A DNA stretch of 14,463 nt from JBOGXF01 sp050694275 (GCA_050694275.1 JBOGXF010000121.1:1-14463), one strand, 5' to 3'. Positions 6,120 through 13,443 are shown, counted from the first letter of the stretch. Made by a program: numbers and translations. Notes: a model not told the origin generated them from the sequence alone.

Positions 6120-7319
6120 ATGAGACGCGCGAGCGATCAGCTCGAGATCAAGTTCAACGGCGGAATCACCGATATTCATGCTCCCGGTGAGTGGGCTCAC
6201 TTTGCGGATGCGATCCTGAATCGAGTCAGCGCCGACGAGGTCGGTTGTGCTTCACTTTCGCGCCGCCGGTTCCTCGGTCTCGGAGCCGGGCTCTTGCTCG
6301 GTTCCGGCTTGCTCGCGGCGTGCGGTGGGGACGATGAGGCAGCCGGAACCGGAACCGGGGCCGCCTCCGACGACGCTCCTGGAGAGGGCAAGACTATTGG
6401 GCTGGCGCTGATCGGCGCCACCGAGTACGTGCTGTGCGACGTGACGGGAATCATCAAGGGTCTCGAAGGAACCAACTACGAGTTCATTGCACGCCAGGCG
6501 AACTTCGATCCCGCCGAGGAGCTCGCCAACATCGAGAACCTGATCGCCCAGCAGGTCGATGGCATCATCGTTCTTCCTACGACGGTTCAGTCTTCCTCCC
6601 GCGGCGTGCTCAAGGCTGAGGCCGCTGGCATTCCCTCCGTAAACCAGCTTTGGGCCGAACCGACGGCGGGCGATAGAGCCTACATCGGCGTCCTCCAAGT
6701 CGACAACTTCGAAGGCGCGCAGATGATCGTCGATTACCTGCAAGAGAACTATCCCGAGGGTGGAAAGATTCTTATCGTGCAAGGAACTCCGGGCCAGGGG
6801 TTCTCGGAGCAATACAACCAAGGCTTCGAGATTGCGACGGCCGAGACACCGTTCTCTGTCGCGCAGATCGGCAATGGAGAATATCTCAGGAGTCCCACGA
6901 TTAACGCCACGCAGACCATGCTTCAAGCCCATCCTGATGCGCGTTTCCTCGTCACGTATTCAGCAGGGATGGGTGCCGCGGCCGCGAGCTACCTGTCACG
7001 AACGAATCGCGACGACATCGTTCACATCTCCAGCGACGTGAACCATGAGATGGTCGACTGGATGGAGAGAGAGTGGATTGAGGCGGCGAGGTACTACTCG
7101 CCAGCGGAGGAAGGCTCCTTGAGTCTCGAGATCCTCCGCAACTATCTCGAGAACGAGGAGAAGCCGGAGGAGTTCGTCACGAAGCAGCCCCATCAGATGA
7201 TTACGCGAGACGACTTCGTCGAGCACCCACCGCCGCCCGGTGTGATCCATCCGGATCTCTCGCCGGCGTCTGGCTACTACTGCTATGACGAGCATCTCGA
7301 TCAGGCCGAGCAGATCTAG
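6120..7319 (+). CDS. ABC transporter substrate-binding Tat-lipoprotein (Peripla_BP_4 class)
   Basis: ATG preceded by AGGAGGAGCT (6110-6119), an excellent ribosome site overlapping the IclR stop. The 399-aa product carries a twin-arginine motif SRRRFLGLGAG (47-57), a hydrophobic core and the lipobox LAAC (65-68). It would be exported folded and anchored by Cys68. A Gly/Ala/Asp-rich linker (69-92) leads into a type 1 periplasmic binding domain (KTIGLALIGATEY, then DPAEELANIENLIAQQVDGI and IVLPTT), as in ribose/xylose/autoinducer-type binders. Unusually, 46 residues precede the twin-arginine motif, and no ATG, GTG or TTG lies in frame between the start and the motif. Ligand unknown; the neighbours suggest a nucleoside-like or N-heterocyclic compound rather than a plain sugar. 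Confidence 0.95.
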   Translation: MRRASDQLEIKFNGGITDIHAPGEWAHFADAILNRVSADEVGCASLSRRRFLGLGAGLLLGSGLLAACGGDDEAAGTGTGAASDDAPGEGKTIGLALIGATEYVLCDVTGIIKGLEGTNYEFIARQANFDPAEELANIENLIAQQVDGIIVLPTTVQSSSRGVLKAEAAGIPSVNQLWAEPTAGDRAYIGVLQVDNFEGAQMIVDYLQENYPEGGKILIVQGTPGQGFSEQYNQGFEIATAETPFSVAQIGNGEYLRSPTINATQTMLQAHPDARFLVTYSAGMGAAAASYLSRTNRDDIVHISSDVNHEMVDWMEREWIEAARYYSPAEEGSLSLEILRNYLENEEKPEEFVTKQPHQMITRDDFVEHPPPPGVIHPDLSPASGYYCYDEHLDQAEQI

Positions 7320-7331
7320 CGTCCGAGTCGA

Positions 7332-8855
7332 TTGTCGTCCATAGCTGGCGGAAACCGCGAAAGACCGAGGTCACCCGTCCTCTCAGTCCGAGGTGCTACC
7401 AAGTCCTTCGCCGGTGTCACTGCTCTGCGCGACGTCGATCTTCAAATCGATGCCGGTGAGGTGCGCGGCCTCGTGGGTGAGAACGGGGCGGGCAAGTCCA
7501 CGCTCATCAAGATCATCGCAGGCGCATTGTGGCCGGATAGAGGCCGCGTGACAATCTCAGGCCAAGAGTTGACCCGTGCGAGTCCAGTGTTGGCGGGGAA
7601 GCTAGGGGTCGCCGTCATCCACCAGGAGCGCCAAATCGCGCCAGATATTTCCGTCATGGAGAACGTGCTATGCGGCCGCCTGCCGGTGCGGCGGATCGGA
7701 ACCGTGAACTGGAGCGAGGCCGAGCGGCGGAGTCGCCAGCGACTCAGGGCGATTGGACTTGAAATAGACCCTCGGGTTCGCGCGGGGACGCTCAGCGTCG
7801 CTGAGCATCAACAGATCGAAGTGGCGAGAGCCATTGTCGGAGATGCTCGCCTTATCATCATGGACGAGCCAACGGCTTCTTTGACGGCGACCGAAGTGCA
7901 GAAGCTGTTCAGCGTCATTCGCCGACTGCGCGAGAATGGATGCGTCGTCTTGTATATCTCGCACCATATAGACGAGATCTTTGAGATCGCCGACACGGTA
8001 ACGGTTATGCGTGACGGACGAGTTGTCGCGACGGAGACCACGACTGAGATCGACCACGATCGGCTCGCGTTGCTCATGTTCGGAACGGACGTAAGCAAGC
8101 TGCGGAGCGCCCGGCGGCCGCCGAGCACCGAAGCGGTCGCCACGGTGCCCGTCGTGGAGATCAGCTCGTTAGGCTACCGGGACGTCCTCCACGACGTCGA
8201 TCTCTCGATCGCGGAAGGCGAGATCGTCTGCGTAACCGGCGGAGTCGGCTCTGGGCGACGTGAGCTCGCGCGGTGCATTGTCGGTGCCCTCCGACCGACG
8301 AACGGTCATGTGCGAATCAGAGGTCATCTTGGCGGAATCTCTCCACGACACGCAGCAAGGATCGGTGTCGGCTTCATCCCGGACGACCGCAAGCGGGAAG
8401 GGCTCCTGACCGATCTTGACGTACTAGAGAACGTCGACTCGACTCGCTTGAACCTTGCACCCCACCCGGTTGCCCTCCGTCGGCGGCGTGCTCGGCGCGT
8501 TAGTCGCGTACTGGAGAGTCTGAATGTCACCTATAAGAGACTCCAAGCGCCGGTGACGGAGCTGAGCGGCGGCAACCAACAGAAGACGCTCCTCGCCCGC
8601 CTGTTGAACAGCGATGCGACGATACTCGTCCTCGATGAACCAACAGCCGGCGTCGACATCAGGACTAAGCTCGAGATCTATCGCCTACTGCGCGAGTTCG
8701 CTGAACGAGGTGCAGCCGTTCTTGTCTTTTCGTCAGATTACGAGGAAATCCGTGCCATCGCGGACAGAGTCATCGCGCTCAAACGGGGTCGCGTGGCCCG
8801 AAGGCTCAATCGTGAGGTGTTGACCGACGACAACCTGCAGCACGCGACTACGTAG
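7332..8855 (+). CDS. Double ABC ATPase of a sugar-type importer (RbsA/MglA-like)
   Basis: A 507-aa protein with two fused nucleotide-binding domains. First half: Walker A GENGAGKST (49-57), Q98, signature LSVAEHQQ (154-161), Walker B LIIMDE (174-179) and switch His211. Second half: altered Walker A GGVGSGRRE (303-311), signature LSGGNQQK (411-418) and Walker B ILVLDE (431-436). A degenerate second P-loop is normal for RbsA, MglA, XylG and their nucleoside-importer relatives, where only one site hydrolyses ATP well. The frame is closed upstream by the stop codon of the binding-protein gene, and TTG 7332 is the only ordinary start before the first domain. No good ribosome site is seen, so translational coupling over the 12-nt gap is likely. 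It powers the permease encoded next. Confidence 0.96.
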   Translation: MSSIAGGNRERPRSPVLSVRGATKSFAGVTALRDVDLQIDAGEVRGLVGENGAGKSTLIKIIAGALWPDRGRVTISGQELTRASPVLAGKLGVAVIHQERQIAPDISVMENVLCGRLPVRRIGTVNWSEAERRSRQRLRAIGLEIDPRVRAGTLSVAEHQQIEVARAIVGDARLIIMDEPTASLTATEVQKLFSVIRRLRENGCVVLYISHHIDEIFEIADTVTVMRDGRVVATETTTEIDHDRLALLMFGTDVSKLRSARRPPSTEAVATVPVVEISSLGYRDVLHDVDLSIAEGEIVCVTGGVGSGRRELARCIVGALRPTNGHVRIRGHLGGISPRHAARIGVGFIPDDRKREGLLTDLDVLENVDSTRLNLAPHPVALRRRRARRVSRVLESLNVTYKRLQAPVTELSGGNQQKTLLARLLNSDATILVLDEPTAGVDIRTKLEIYRLLREFAERGAAVLVFSSDYEEIRAIADRVIALKRGRVARRLNREVLTDDNLQHATT

Positions 8856-8887
8856 TCTCGCGTAGGGACGCCCATCACGTCGACCGA

Positions 8888-9991
8888 ATGCTTGCGCTTC
8901 GACATAGCATCAGACGTCTCCCGGAGTCCGTTGTCACGACTCTTCCATTGCTCGCTGCGATCCTGGGCCTAGGTGCGTATACGGCGAGCAAGTCCGACGT
9001 ATTTCTCTCACAAGCCAACCTGCAAAACCTCTTCGAGCAGATCTCGGTGCTGGGGCTTGTAACCGTCGGCATGACTCTCCTGATGGTCGCTGGACTCCTA
9101 GACCTTTCCGTAGGAGCGCTGGCTTCTTTCATCGCGGTAATCGCAGCGCGTCTAGCGGCCGATGGAATGAGCGTGGCTGCGATTATCCCCATCGGCATTG
9201 GCGTCGGGCTTGGCGTGGGTCTTCTGACTGGAGCCGTTGTGGGAACGGTGCGAGTGCCACCGTTCATCCTCACAATAGGCAGCTGGAGCGTATTCGTCTC
9301 GCTTGGGTTGGTCCTTACCGAAGGCCAACCGATTGGTGTCGATTCGGAGGCGTTCACGACGATCGGCATCGGGAGGCGATTCGGTATTCCCATCGCAGGC
9401 ATGCTCTTCGTCGGCGCACTCGTTCTCGGCGCGCTCCTCTTGCGCTATACCCGACTCGGCCGTAATGCCTATGCCGTGGGCTCGAACCCACAAGCGGCCT
9501 TCTTGTCCGGGGTGCCAATGGCTCGCGTGACGGTTGGCCTCTTCGCGCTCAATGGGCTGCTGGTCGGCATTGCTGGCATAGTGCTTCTCGGGCGCCTCGG
9601 TGCCGGTGACGCGACAGCCGGCGTCGGATTGGAGCTTCAAGCGGTCGCCGCAGTCGTGCTTGGTGGCGCGTCCCTCTCCGGCGGCCGAGGCACGATATGG
9701 GGCTCGTTCTTAGGCGTCGTGCTGCTCGGCGAGATATCGAACAGCCTAAACGTTCTCGGCACTCAGCTGTTCTATCAACAACTGGTTTACGGCTCGGTTT
9801 TGATCATTGCCGTTGTGGCGACGGCACTGCGCGAGGAGCAGCGGCTGCAGGCCGGGCGCGCCGTCGTCGCAAGCTGGAGATCCCGGATTGGGAGGCAGAG
9901 GATCGCGGCAGACCCCTCAGGAGAGGCAGTGACCATCGTCAGTCCTCTCGCGCCAAGCGACGAGGAATCTCGAGTTGGCGAGAAAGAGTAG
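8888..9991 (+). CDS. ABC transporter permease (RbsC-like, BPD_transp_2)
   Basis: ATG start, 367 residues, with about nine or ten hydrophobic segments between residues 16 and 315. It includes the family-typical LQNLFEQISVLGLVTVGMTL, the LDLSVGALASF segment, VRVPPFILTIGS, the cytoplasmic coupling loop LGRNAYAVGSNPQAAFLSGV and the AAVVLGGASLSGGRGTIWGS motif. These are diagnostic of ribose/nucleoside-type permeases that work as homodimers. A charged tail of about 50 residues, rich in Arg and Ser, follows the last segment and is longer than usual. The gene starts 32 nt after the ATPase stop; no clear ribosome site precedes the ATG. With only one permease gene and a double ATPase, the set is complete for a CUT2-class importer. 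Confidence 0.95.
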   Translation: MLALRHSIRRLPESVVTTLPLLAAILGLGAYTASKSDVFLSQANLQNLFEQISVLGLVTVGMTLLMVAGLLDLSVGALASFIAVIAARLAADGMSVAAIIPIGIGVGLGVGLLTGAVVGTVRVPPFILTIGSWSVFVSLGLVLTEGQPIGVDSEAFTTIGIGRRFGIPIAGMLFVGALVLGALLLRYTRLGRNAYAVGSNPQAAFLSGVPMARVTVGLFALNGLLVGIAGIVLLGRLGAGDATAGVGLELQAVAAVVLGGASLSGGRGTIWGSFLGVVLLGEISNSLNVLGTQLFYQQLVYGSVLIIAVVATALREEQRLQAGRAVVASWRSRIGRQRIAADPSGEAVTIVSPLAPSDEESRVGEKE

Positions 9992-10050
9992 TCGAGGGCA
10001 GTCCGCCCCGCGGCGCTTCGTGGCGCGATGTCGGGTCTGGAGGAGAACAG

Positions 10051-11631
10051 GTGACAATCCTTATTAGCGATGGGACGCTTCTGAGCATCGAACCTTCTGG
10101 TGCTCCAAGCGTGAGGCGCCGAGATGTGTTGATCGAGGATGGCCGCATCGCGGCCATCGAGGAGACGATCGTGCCGCCTCCCGAGGCTCGGGTGATTGAC
10201 GGGAGTATGCATCTAGTAACGCCTGGCTTCGTCAACGCGCATCTTCATTCATTCGCTGCGTTACAGAAAGGCAAATACGACAATCTTCCCCTCGAGCTCT
10301 GGATGCTCTACGCGTATCCGAGCAAGGGCGTCGCTCCCCTCTCCGAGCGTATGATCTATCTGCGGACACTCGTCGTAGGCATGGAATCGCTGCGTGCGGG
10401 CGTCACCTCGGTTCTCGATGACGTACTGGAGTGTCCGTCCCAGGACCTTAACGCACTACGAACGGTCTTCCGCGCATACCGCGACTTAGGCCTTCGAGCT
10501 TCATGCTCTGGCTACGTCCTCGACAGACATCTCATCGATTCTCTTCCTTACATGGAAACCGTTGTCCCGCCGTCAGTGCTCGCGGAGCTCCGACAGGGAG
10601 AGATGACCACCGTAGATGACTACATCGCCTTTTCGAAGGATGCTCTGGTCGAAGCGGCGACGGATCGGGACGGTCTCGTCCGATACGTCCTGTCTCCTTC
10701 CGGGCCGCAGCGCTGTACGCCCGAGTTGCTGGCCGCCACTCATGATCTCGCCGTTGCAAGCGATTCGGTGTTCCATCTTCACGTCTTGGAGACGAAAGGT
10801 CAGCTGATCACGTCGGCTAAAGACTACGACCGATCGCTCATTCAGTACATGAGTGATCTTGGCGTGCTGAGCGATCACACGACGATGGCGCACTGTATCT
10901 GGCTCACGGAGCGCGACATAGAGCTGATCGCGGAGGCTGGCGCGACCGTCGTCCATAATCCGACTTCAAACCTACGGACGGGTGCTGGGATAGCGCCCTG
11001 GGCATCGCTCCGTGAGCGCGGAGTGAATCTGGCACTTGGCACCGACGGCATTGCCAGCAATGGCAGCGCACGCCTATTCGACGTGATGAGGACAGCCGCG
11101 CTCATCCACAAAGTTGTCGCAGATGATCCGGCTCGCTGGCCGCGGGCCGAAGACATTCTCCAGGCCGCCACGCGCGGTGGCGCAACGGCGACACGCCGGG
11201 AGTCCGAAGTCGGTGCACTCGAGGTCGGGATGGCTGCGGATCTAGTTCTCTTTCGGCTGGATTCGTACAACTTCACGCCCCTCAACGATCTGAGCAATCA
11301 TCTTGTCTATAGCGAGAACGGCGCGTCGGTCGATACTGTAATTGTTGGCGGTCGGGTCGTCCTCGATGAACGTCGGATCACCGGAGTGGACGAACGCGCA
11401 ATCTTGGCTGAGTTCAGAGAACTCATGCCCGAGTTCACACGCATGTGGGAGCACGCAGAGGCCGCGAGCGCGGCGTACCACCAGTACTTCGCCGACCTCT
11501 ACCGGCGAGCTGCCGACCAGGAAATGTCAATGGAGAGGAGGCTGTCAATGAGCGATCTGGCTCCTACTTCGACAAGAGAACGCGCCGCTCCCGCCGCCGG
11601 GGGTGTTCCTGGAGATAACGATGGCCATTGA
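10051..11631 (+). CDS. ATZ/TRZ-class amidohydrolase (COG0402-type deaminase)
   Basis: GTG with GGAGGAG (10039-10045) 5 nt upstream. The frame stays open back to 9697, but that part lies inside the permease gene, so GTG 10051 is chosen; 526 residues. Metal-site residues are all present: H64/H66 (VTPGFVNAHLHSF), H244 with E247 (HLHVLETKG), H281 (MAHCIWL) and D332 (LALGTDGIASNGS), plus VVHNPTSNLRTGAGIAP before the last strand. This matches the cytosine/guanine/8-oxoguanine deaminase, SAH deaminase and triazine hydrolase group: cytosolic zinc or iron enzymes that remove an amino group from N-heterocycles. Substrate not assignable. The C-terminus runs about 60 residues past the usual end and is Ala/Glu/Arg-rich. 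The stop overlaps the next gene by 11 nt, implying coupling. Confidence 0.94.
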   Translation: MTILISDGTLLSIEPSGAPSVRRRDVLIEDGRIAAIEETIVPPPEARVIDGSMHLVTPGFVNAHLHSFAALQKGKYDNLPLELWMLYAYPSKGVAPLSERMIYLRTLVVGMESLRAGVTSVLDDVLECPSQDLNALRTVFRAYRDLGLRASCSGYVLDRHLIDSLPYMETVVPPSVLAELRQGEMTTVDDYIAFSKDALVEAATDRDGLVRYVLSPSGPQRCTPELLAATHDLAVASDSVFHLHVLETKGQLITSAKDYDRSLIQYMSDLGVLSDHTTMAHCIWLTERDIELIAEAGATVVHNPTSNLRTGAGIAPWASLRERGVNLALGTDGIASNGSARLFDVMRTAALIHKVVADDPARWPRAEDILQAATRGGATATRRESEVGALEVGMAADLVLFRLDSYNFTPLNDLSNHLVYSENGASVDTVIVGGRVVLDERRITGVDERAILAEFRELMPEFTRMWEHAEAASAAYHQYFADLYRRAADQEMSMERRLSMSDLAPTSTRERAAPAAGGVPGDNDGH

Positions 11632-12517
11632 ATTCCCGCCCGGCCGTCGAAACGCTGTCTGCTTCTCGTTTGACTTCGACGGGCTGTCGCTTTGGTTCGG
11701 TACCTTCGGGGATTTCTCTTCGCATGCGATTGGTCGAGGAGAGTACTCCGGAAGAGTTGCGGCCGAACGAGTCCTCGCCTTTCTCGAGAAGCGCCAGATG
11801 CGATGTACTTGGTTCGTGCCCGGGCACACGGCCGACACATGGCCGACGCTCACGCGCGAGATCGCGCGTCAAGGCCATGAGATCGCGCACCACGGCTACT
11901 GTCACGAGGATCCTACCGGATTATCAGAGGTGGAGGAACGTAGCCTGCTGATTCGAGGGATTGAGGCACTGACGACTGTTACCGGGCAGAAACCATTGGG
12001 GTATAGATCGCCAGCGTGGAACACTAGCGATCATACGGTCGAACTCCTGGTTGAGCATGGATTTGAGTACGCCGGCAATGGGATGGCCGATGATTATCGT
12101 CCATATCGCGCGAGAGTGGGAGATCTGGCTTCGACGAGCCAGCCGTTTGCTTACGGAAGTGAAGTCGATCTGCTCGAAATCCCATCCGCTTGGTTCCTGT
12201 CGGACCTCGTGCTACTTGAACCGGTTTACCAGTATCCGAATCGCGTGTCTCCGTCGCCAGGCGAAGTCGAACGCATCTGGATCGACGAGTTCGACTATAT
12301 GTGCGATCACGCGCCGGGCGGCGTGCTCACGTTCGCCCTTCACCCGGAAGGTATCGCTAGAGGGCATAGGCTGAGGATGCTGGAGCGAGTCGTCGACCAC
12401 ATGAGTCAGCGTGGCGATGTCTGGTTCTGCACAATGCTTGAGATTGCGCGGGCCTGGTCACCAGATCCGCCGGGCCTTTGGGCTGACGGCGCGACGGTTG
12501 CAAGTTCGGGCGAGTGA
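11621..12517 (+). CDS. Polysaccharide-deacetylase-fold hydrolase (HpPgdA / cyclic imidase / PuuE type)
   Basis: ATG with GGAG 6-7 nt upstream; an in-frame GTG at 11603 is less likely. 298 residues. Key residues: FSFDFDG with D18 (base) and D20 (metal), HHGYCHED with metal ligands H91 and H95, GYRSPAWNTS with R129, and a late ALHPEG histidine. This set follows Helicobacter HpPgdA (D12, D14, H86, H90), as does the long match over the GEYSGRVAAERVL, CTWFVPGHTADTWP and VDLLEIPSAWFLSDL regions. The subgroup includes peptidoglycan deacetylase HpPgdA, PuuE-type allantoinase and bacterial cyclic imide hydrolases. No signal peptide is present, so it acts in the cytosol, which argues for a small-molecule cyclic amide or imide substrate. 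The 11-nt overlap with the amidohydrolase supports a shared pathway. Confidence 0.93.
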   Translation: MAIEFPPGRRNAVCFSFDFDGLSLWFGTFGDFSSHAIGRGEYSGRVAAERVLAFLEKRQMRCTWFVPGHTADTWPTLTREIARQGHEIAHHGYCHEDPTGLSEVEERSLLIRGIEALTTVTGQKPLGYRSPAWNTSDHTVELLVEHGFEYAGNGMADDYRPYRARVGDLASTSQPFAYGSEVDLLEIPSAWFLSDLVLLEPVYQYPNRVSPSPGEVERIWIDEFDYMCDHAPGGVLTFALHPEGIARGHRLRMLERVVDHMSQRGDVWFCTMLEIARAWSPDPPGLWADGATVASSGE

Positions 12518-12539
12518 AACGCCAGGAGGCTCACGAGCG

Positions 12540-12554
12540 CCGCGCCGAGCGCGG
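12540..12554 (+). terminator. Hairpin after the operon, possible terminator
   Basis: CCGCGC-CGA-GCGCGG is a perfect 6-bp stem with a 3-nt loop, 22 nt after the deacetylase stop, followed by only TTG. Position fits an operon terminator, but the weak T run means it might rely on Rho or do nothing. A second hairpin, CCTCTC-GCG-GAGAGG (12566-12580), stands right behind it inside the A-box repeat. Confidence 0.35.
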
Positions 12555-12556
12555 TT

Positions 12557-12612
12557 GAAGGGACACCTCTCGCGGAGAGGCTCAACGCGCAGGGGGGAGG
12601 GCGCCGCTCCAG
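12557..12612 (+). repeat. Dispersed A-box repeat, copy 5 (perfect hairpin)
   Basis: GAAGGGACACC, GGAGAGGCTCAACGCG, then GGGGGGAGGGCGCC. Between the first two boxes CCTCTC (12566-12571) pairs perfectly with GAGAGG (12575-12580) around GCG. Copy 1 keeps five of these six pairs; copies 2-4 keep fewer. Confidence 0.65.
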
Positions 12613-12658
12613 TGGATCGCTGGGCGCCTCTCGGAAGCATTCCGCCCGGTGACGGGTC

Positions 12659-12687
12659 GAGCTTGACGCACGCTTGACACGCGCTCC
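12659..12687 (+). repeat. TTGACGC double box (B box), copy 3
   Basis: GAGCTTGACGCACGCTTGAC followed by ACGCGCTCC, near-identical to 984-1012. It lies 102 bp after the A box here, against about 405 bp in the first spacer. Confidence 0.5.
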
Positions 12688-12722
12688 GCGATCCCCCTCG
12701 ACAAACGGCCCGCGGCTGCGAC

Positions 12723-12743
12723 CACTTCAGCGCGCCTGAAGTG
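12723..12743. repeat. Perfect CACTTCAG hairpin (C box)
   Basis: CACTTCAG (12723-12730), loop CGCGC, CTGAAGTG (12736-12743). The related stretch at 1048-1068 (CACTTCAC, then CTGACGTG) keeps the flanking GACCACTTCA and the spacing but has two mismatches in the stem. Could be an operator-like site or a repeat end. Confidence 0.5.
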
Positions 12744-12818
12744 CTAAGGCGCTCGGCGTCGACTGTTGGGGATTTCGGTTCGTCCCCCTCGCCCTTCGCT
12801 CACGCAGCTGACGACGCC

Positions 12819-12841
12819 GCACCGCGCCGGCGCAGCGTCAA
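12819..12841 (+). repeat. 23-bp direct repeat, unit 1
   Basis: Begins GCACCGCGCCGG and ends CAGCGTCAA, with CTGACG a few bases before it. It is identical to 13104-13126 and contains the palindrome GCGCCGGCGC. Its last bases run straight into the tRNA-Thr-like fragment. Confidence 0.65.
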
Positions 12842-12876
12842 TGAAGGGGTCCCCGGTTCGAGTCCGGGCGTCGGTT
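12839..12876 (+). pseudogene. tRNA-Thr-like 3' half (integration scar?)
   Basis: Starts in what would be the anticodon loop (CAATGAAG), continues through a GGGTC variable loop and a perfect T arm (12852-12868: CCCGG-TTCGAGT-CCGGG), then CGTCGG of an acceptor 3' strand. The pattern fits actinobacterial tRNA-Thr, whose 5' end would be CCGACG, but no such 5' half lies upstream, so this is not a working gene. Integrative elements commonly duplicate exactly this 3' segment as an attachment core. The tRNA identity is from memory of the family. Confidence 0.5.
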
Positions 12877-12977
12877 TTCCTGATTTGCAGAGCTGTCTGC
12901 GCGACACTGAAGAGGTGCGCTCCATGCGAACACGGTACGAACACTGAGTCGAAGTCCGCGCGGCAAGTGTTCGCGGC

Positions 12978-13030
12978 GAGCGCCTGGATCGCACCGAGGA
13001 GGTCGCCGATTCGAGTCCGGCTAGCTTCCA
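12978..13030 (+). pseudogene. Second tRNA-like 3' fragment (Ala-CGC-like)
   Basis: Numbering fits a tRNA exactly from the 3' D-stem strand onward: GAGC, then CCTGG / ATCGCAC / CGAGG as anticodon arm (loop T-CGC-A, one stem mismatch), AGGTC as variable loop, GCCGA-TTCGAGT-CCGGC as T arm (one mismatch), and TAGCTTCCA at the end. The acceptor side is about 2 nt short and no matching 5' D-stem or acceptor strand is present upstream. So it is a decayed or truncated tRNA, or an attachment-site remnant. Confidence 0.45.
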
Positions 13031-13038
13031 TGAAGAAA

Positions 13039-13075
13039 GGCCCGCCAGAGGACCCTTGCAGGTCCGGAGCGGGCC
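13039..13075 (-). terminator. Strong two-part hairpin, terminator-like on minus strand
   Basis: GGCCCGC (13039-13045) pairs with GCGGGCC (13069-13075), and inside it GGACC (13050-13054) pairs with GGTCC (13061-13065). AAGAAA precedes it on the plus strand, so the minus strand has the stem followed by TTTCTT, like an intrinsic terminator. It stands right after the second tRNA-like fragment, where tRNA terminators usually are. Confidence 0.45.
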
Positions 13076-13103
13076 GCGAGATGCGCCTCCCTGCCATCTG
13101 ACG

Positions 13104-13126
13104 GCACCGCGCCGGCGCAGCGTCAA
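13104..13126 (+). repeat. 23-bp direct repeat, unit 2
   Basis: Identical to 12819-12841, and CTGACG stands just before it, 4 bp closer than in unit 1. The two units are 285 bp apart and bracket both tRNA-like fragments. Confidence 0.65.
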
Positions 13127-13443
13127 GTCCTGCGTCAAGTCGGGCCCGGCCCTGGCCGGCTTTCAATCCTCACACAGCTCTGTAATTCGGCTCGGGCAAG
13201 CCGAGTTGGGCCGACTGAAGACGGTTGTCCCGTTCCTTGAGATGGCGAACGGCCGGGATCCGCCAGGCGGCGGTCGCGCGGGCCTGGTCAAGCGTACGCG
13301 AGAAGTGCCTCGGGCCCGCCGGAGTATGGCGGCTGCGCTACGCGAGCCCTTTGTATCGTGCTCTACGCTCGCCGAACGCGCTCGCCGATCGCGATGGGGC
13401 GGCTGACTTCGCGACGGATCCGCGACGGACTTCCTAAGTTTGA

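Noticed and set aside
9697..10050. Amidohydrolase frame extended 118 codons upstream into the permease gene
   Set aside because: The extension overlaps a well-supported permease in another frame, is Arg-rich and unlike the family. The GTG at 10051 has a proper ribosome site and gives the usual N-terminus.
12960..13030. Complete functional tRNA-Ala
   Set aside because: No 5' acceptor strand or D-stem partner, mismatches in the anticodon and T stems, and an acceptor side about 2 nt short.
12819..13126. CRISPR array
   Set aside because: Only two repeat units, 285 bp apart with no regular spacers, and no cas genes in the window.
12744..13166. 140-aa and 112-aa minus-strand proteins
   Set aside because: Their recognisable parts are antisense tRNA-like sequence, and both frames cross the direct repeat. 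No ribosome site.
12447..13290. Shared 15-bp word (GCGCGGGCCTGGTCA) in the deacetylase-fold gene and at about 13275
   Set aside because: It is isolated, GC-rich and without flanking similarity, so chance is a sufficient explanation.
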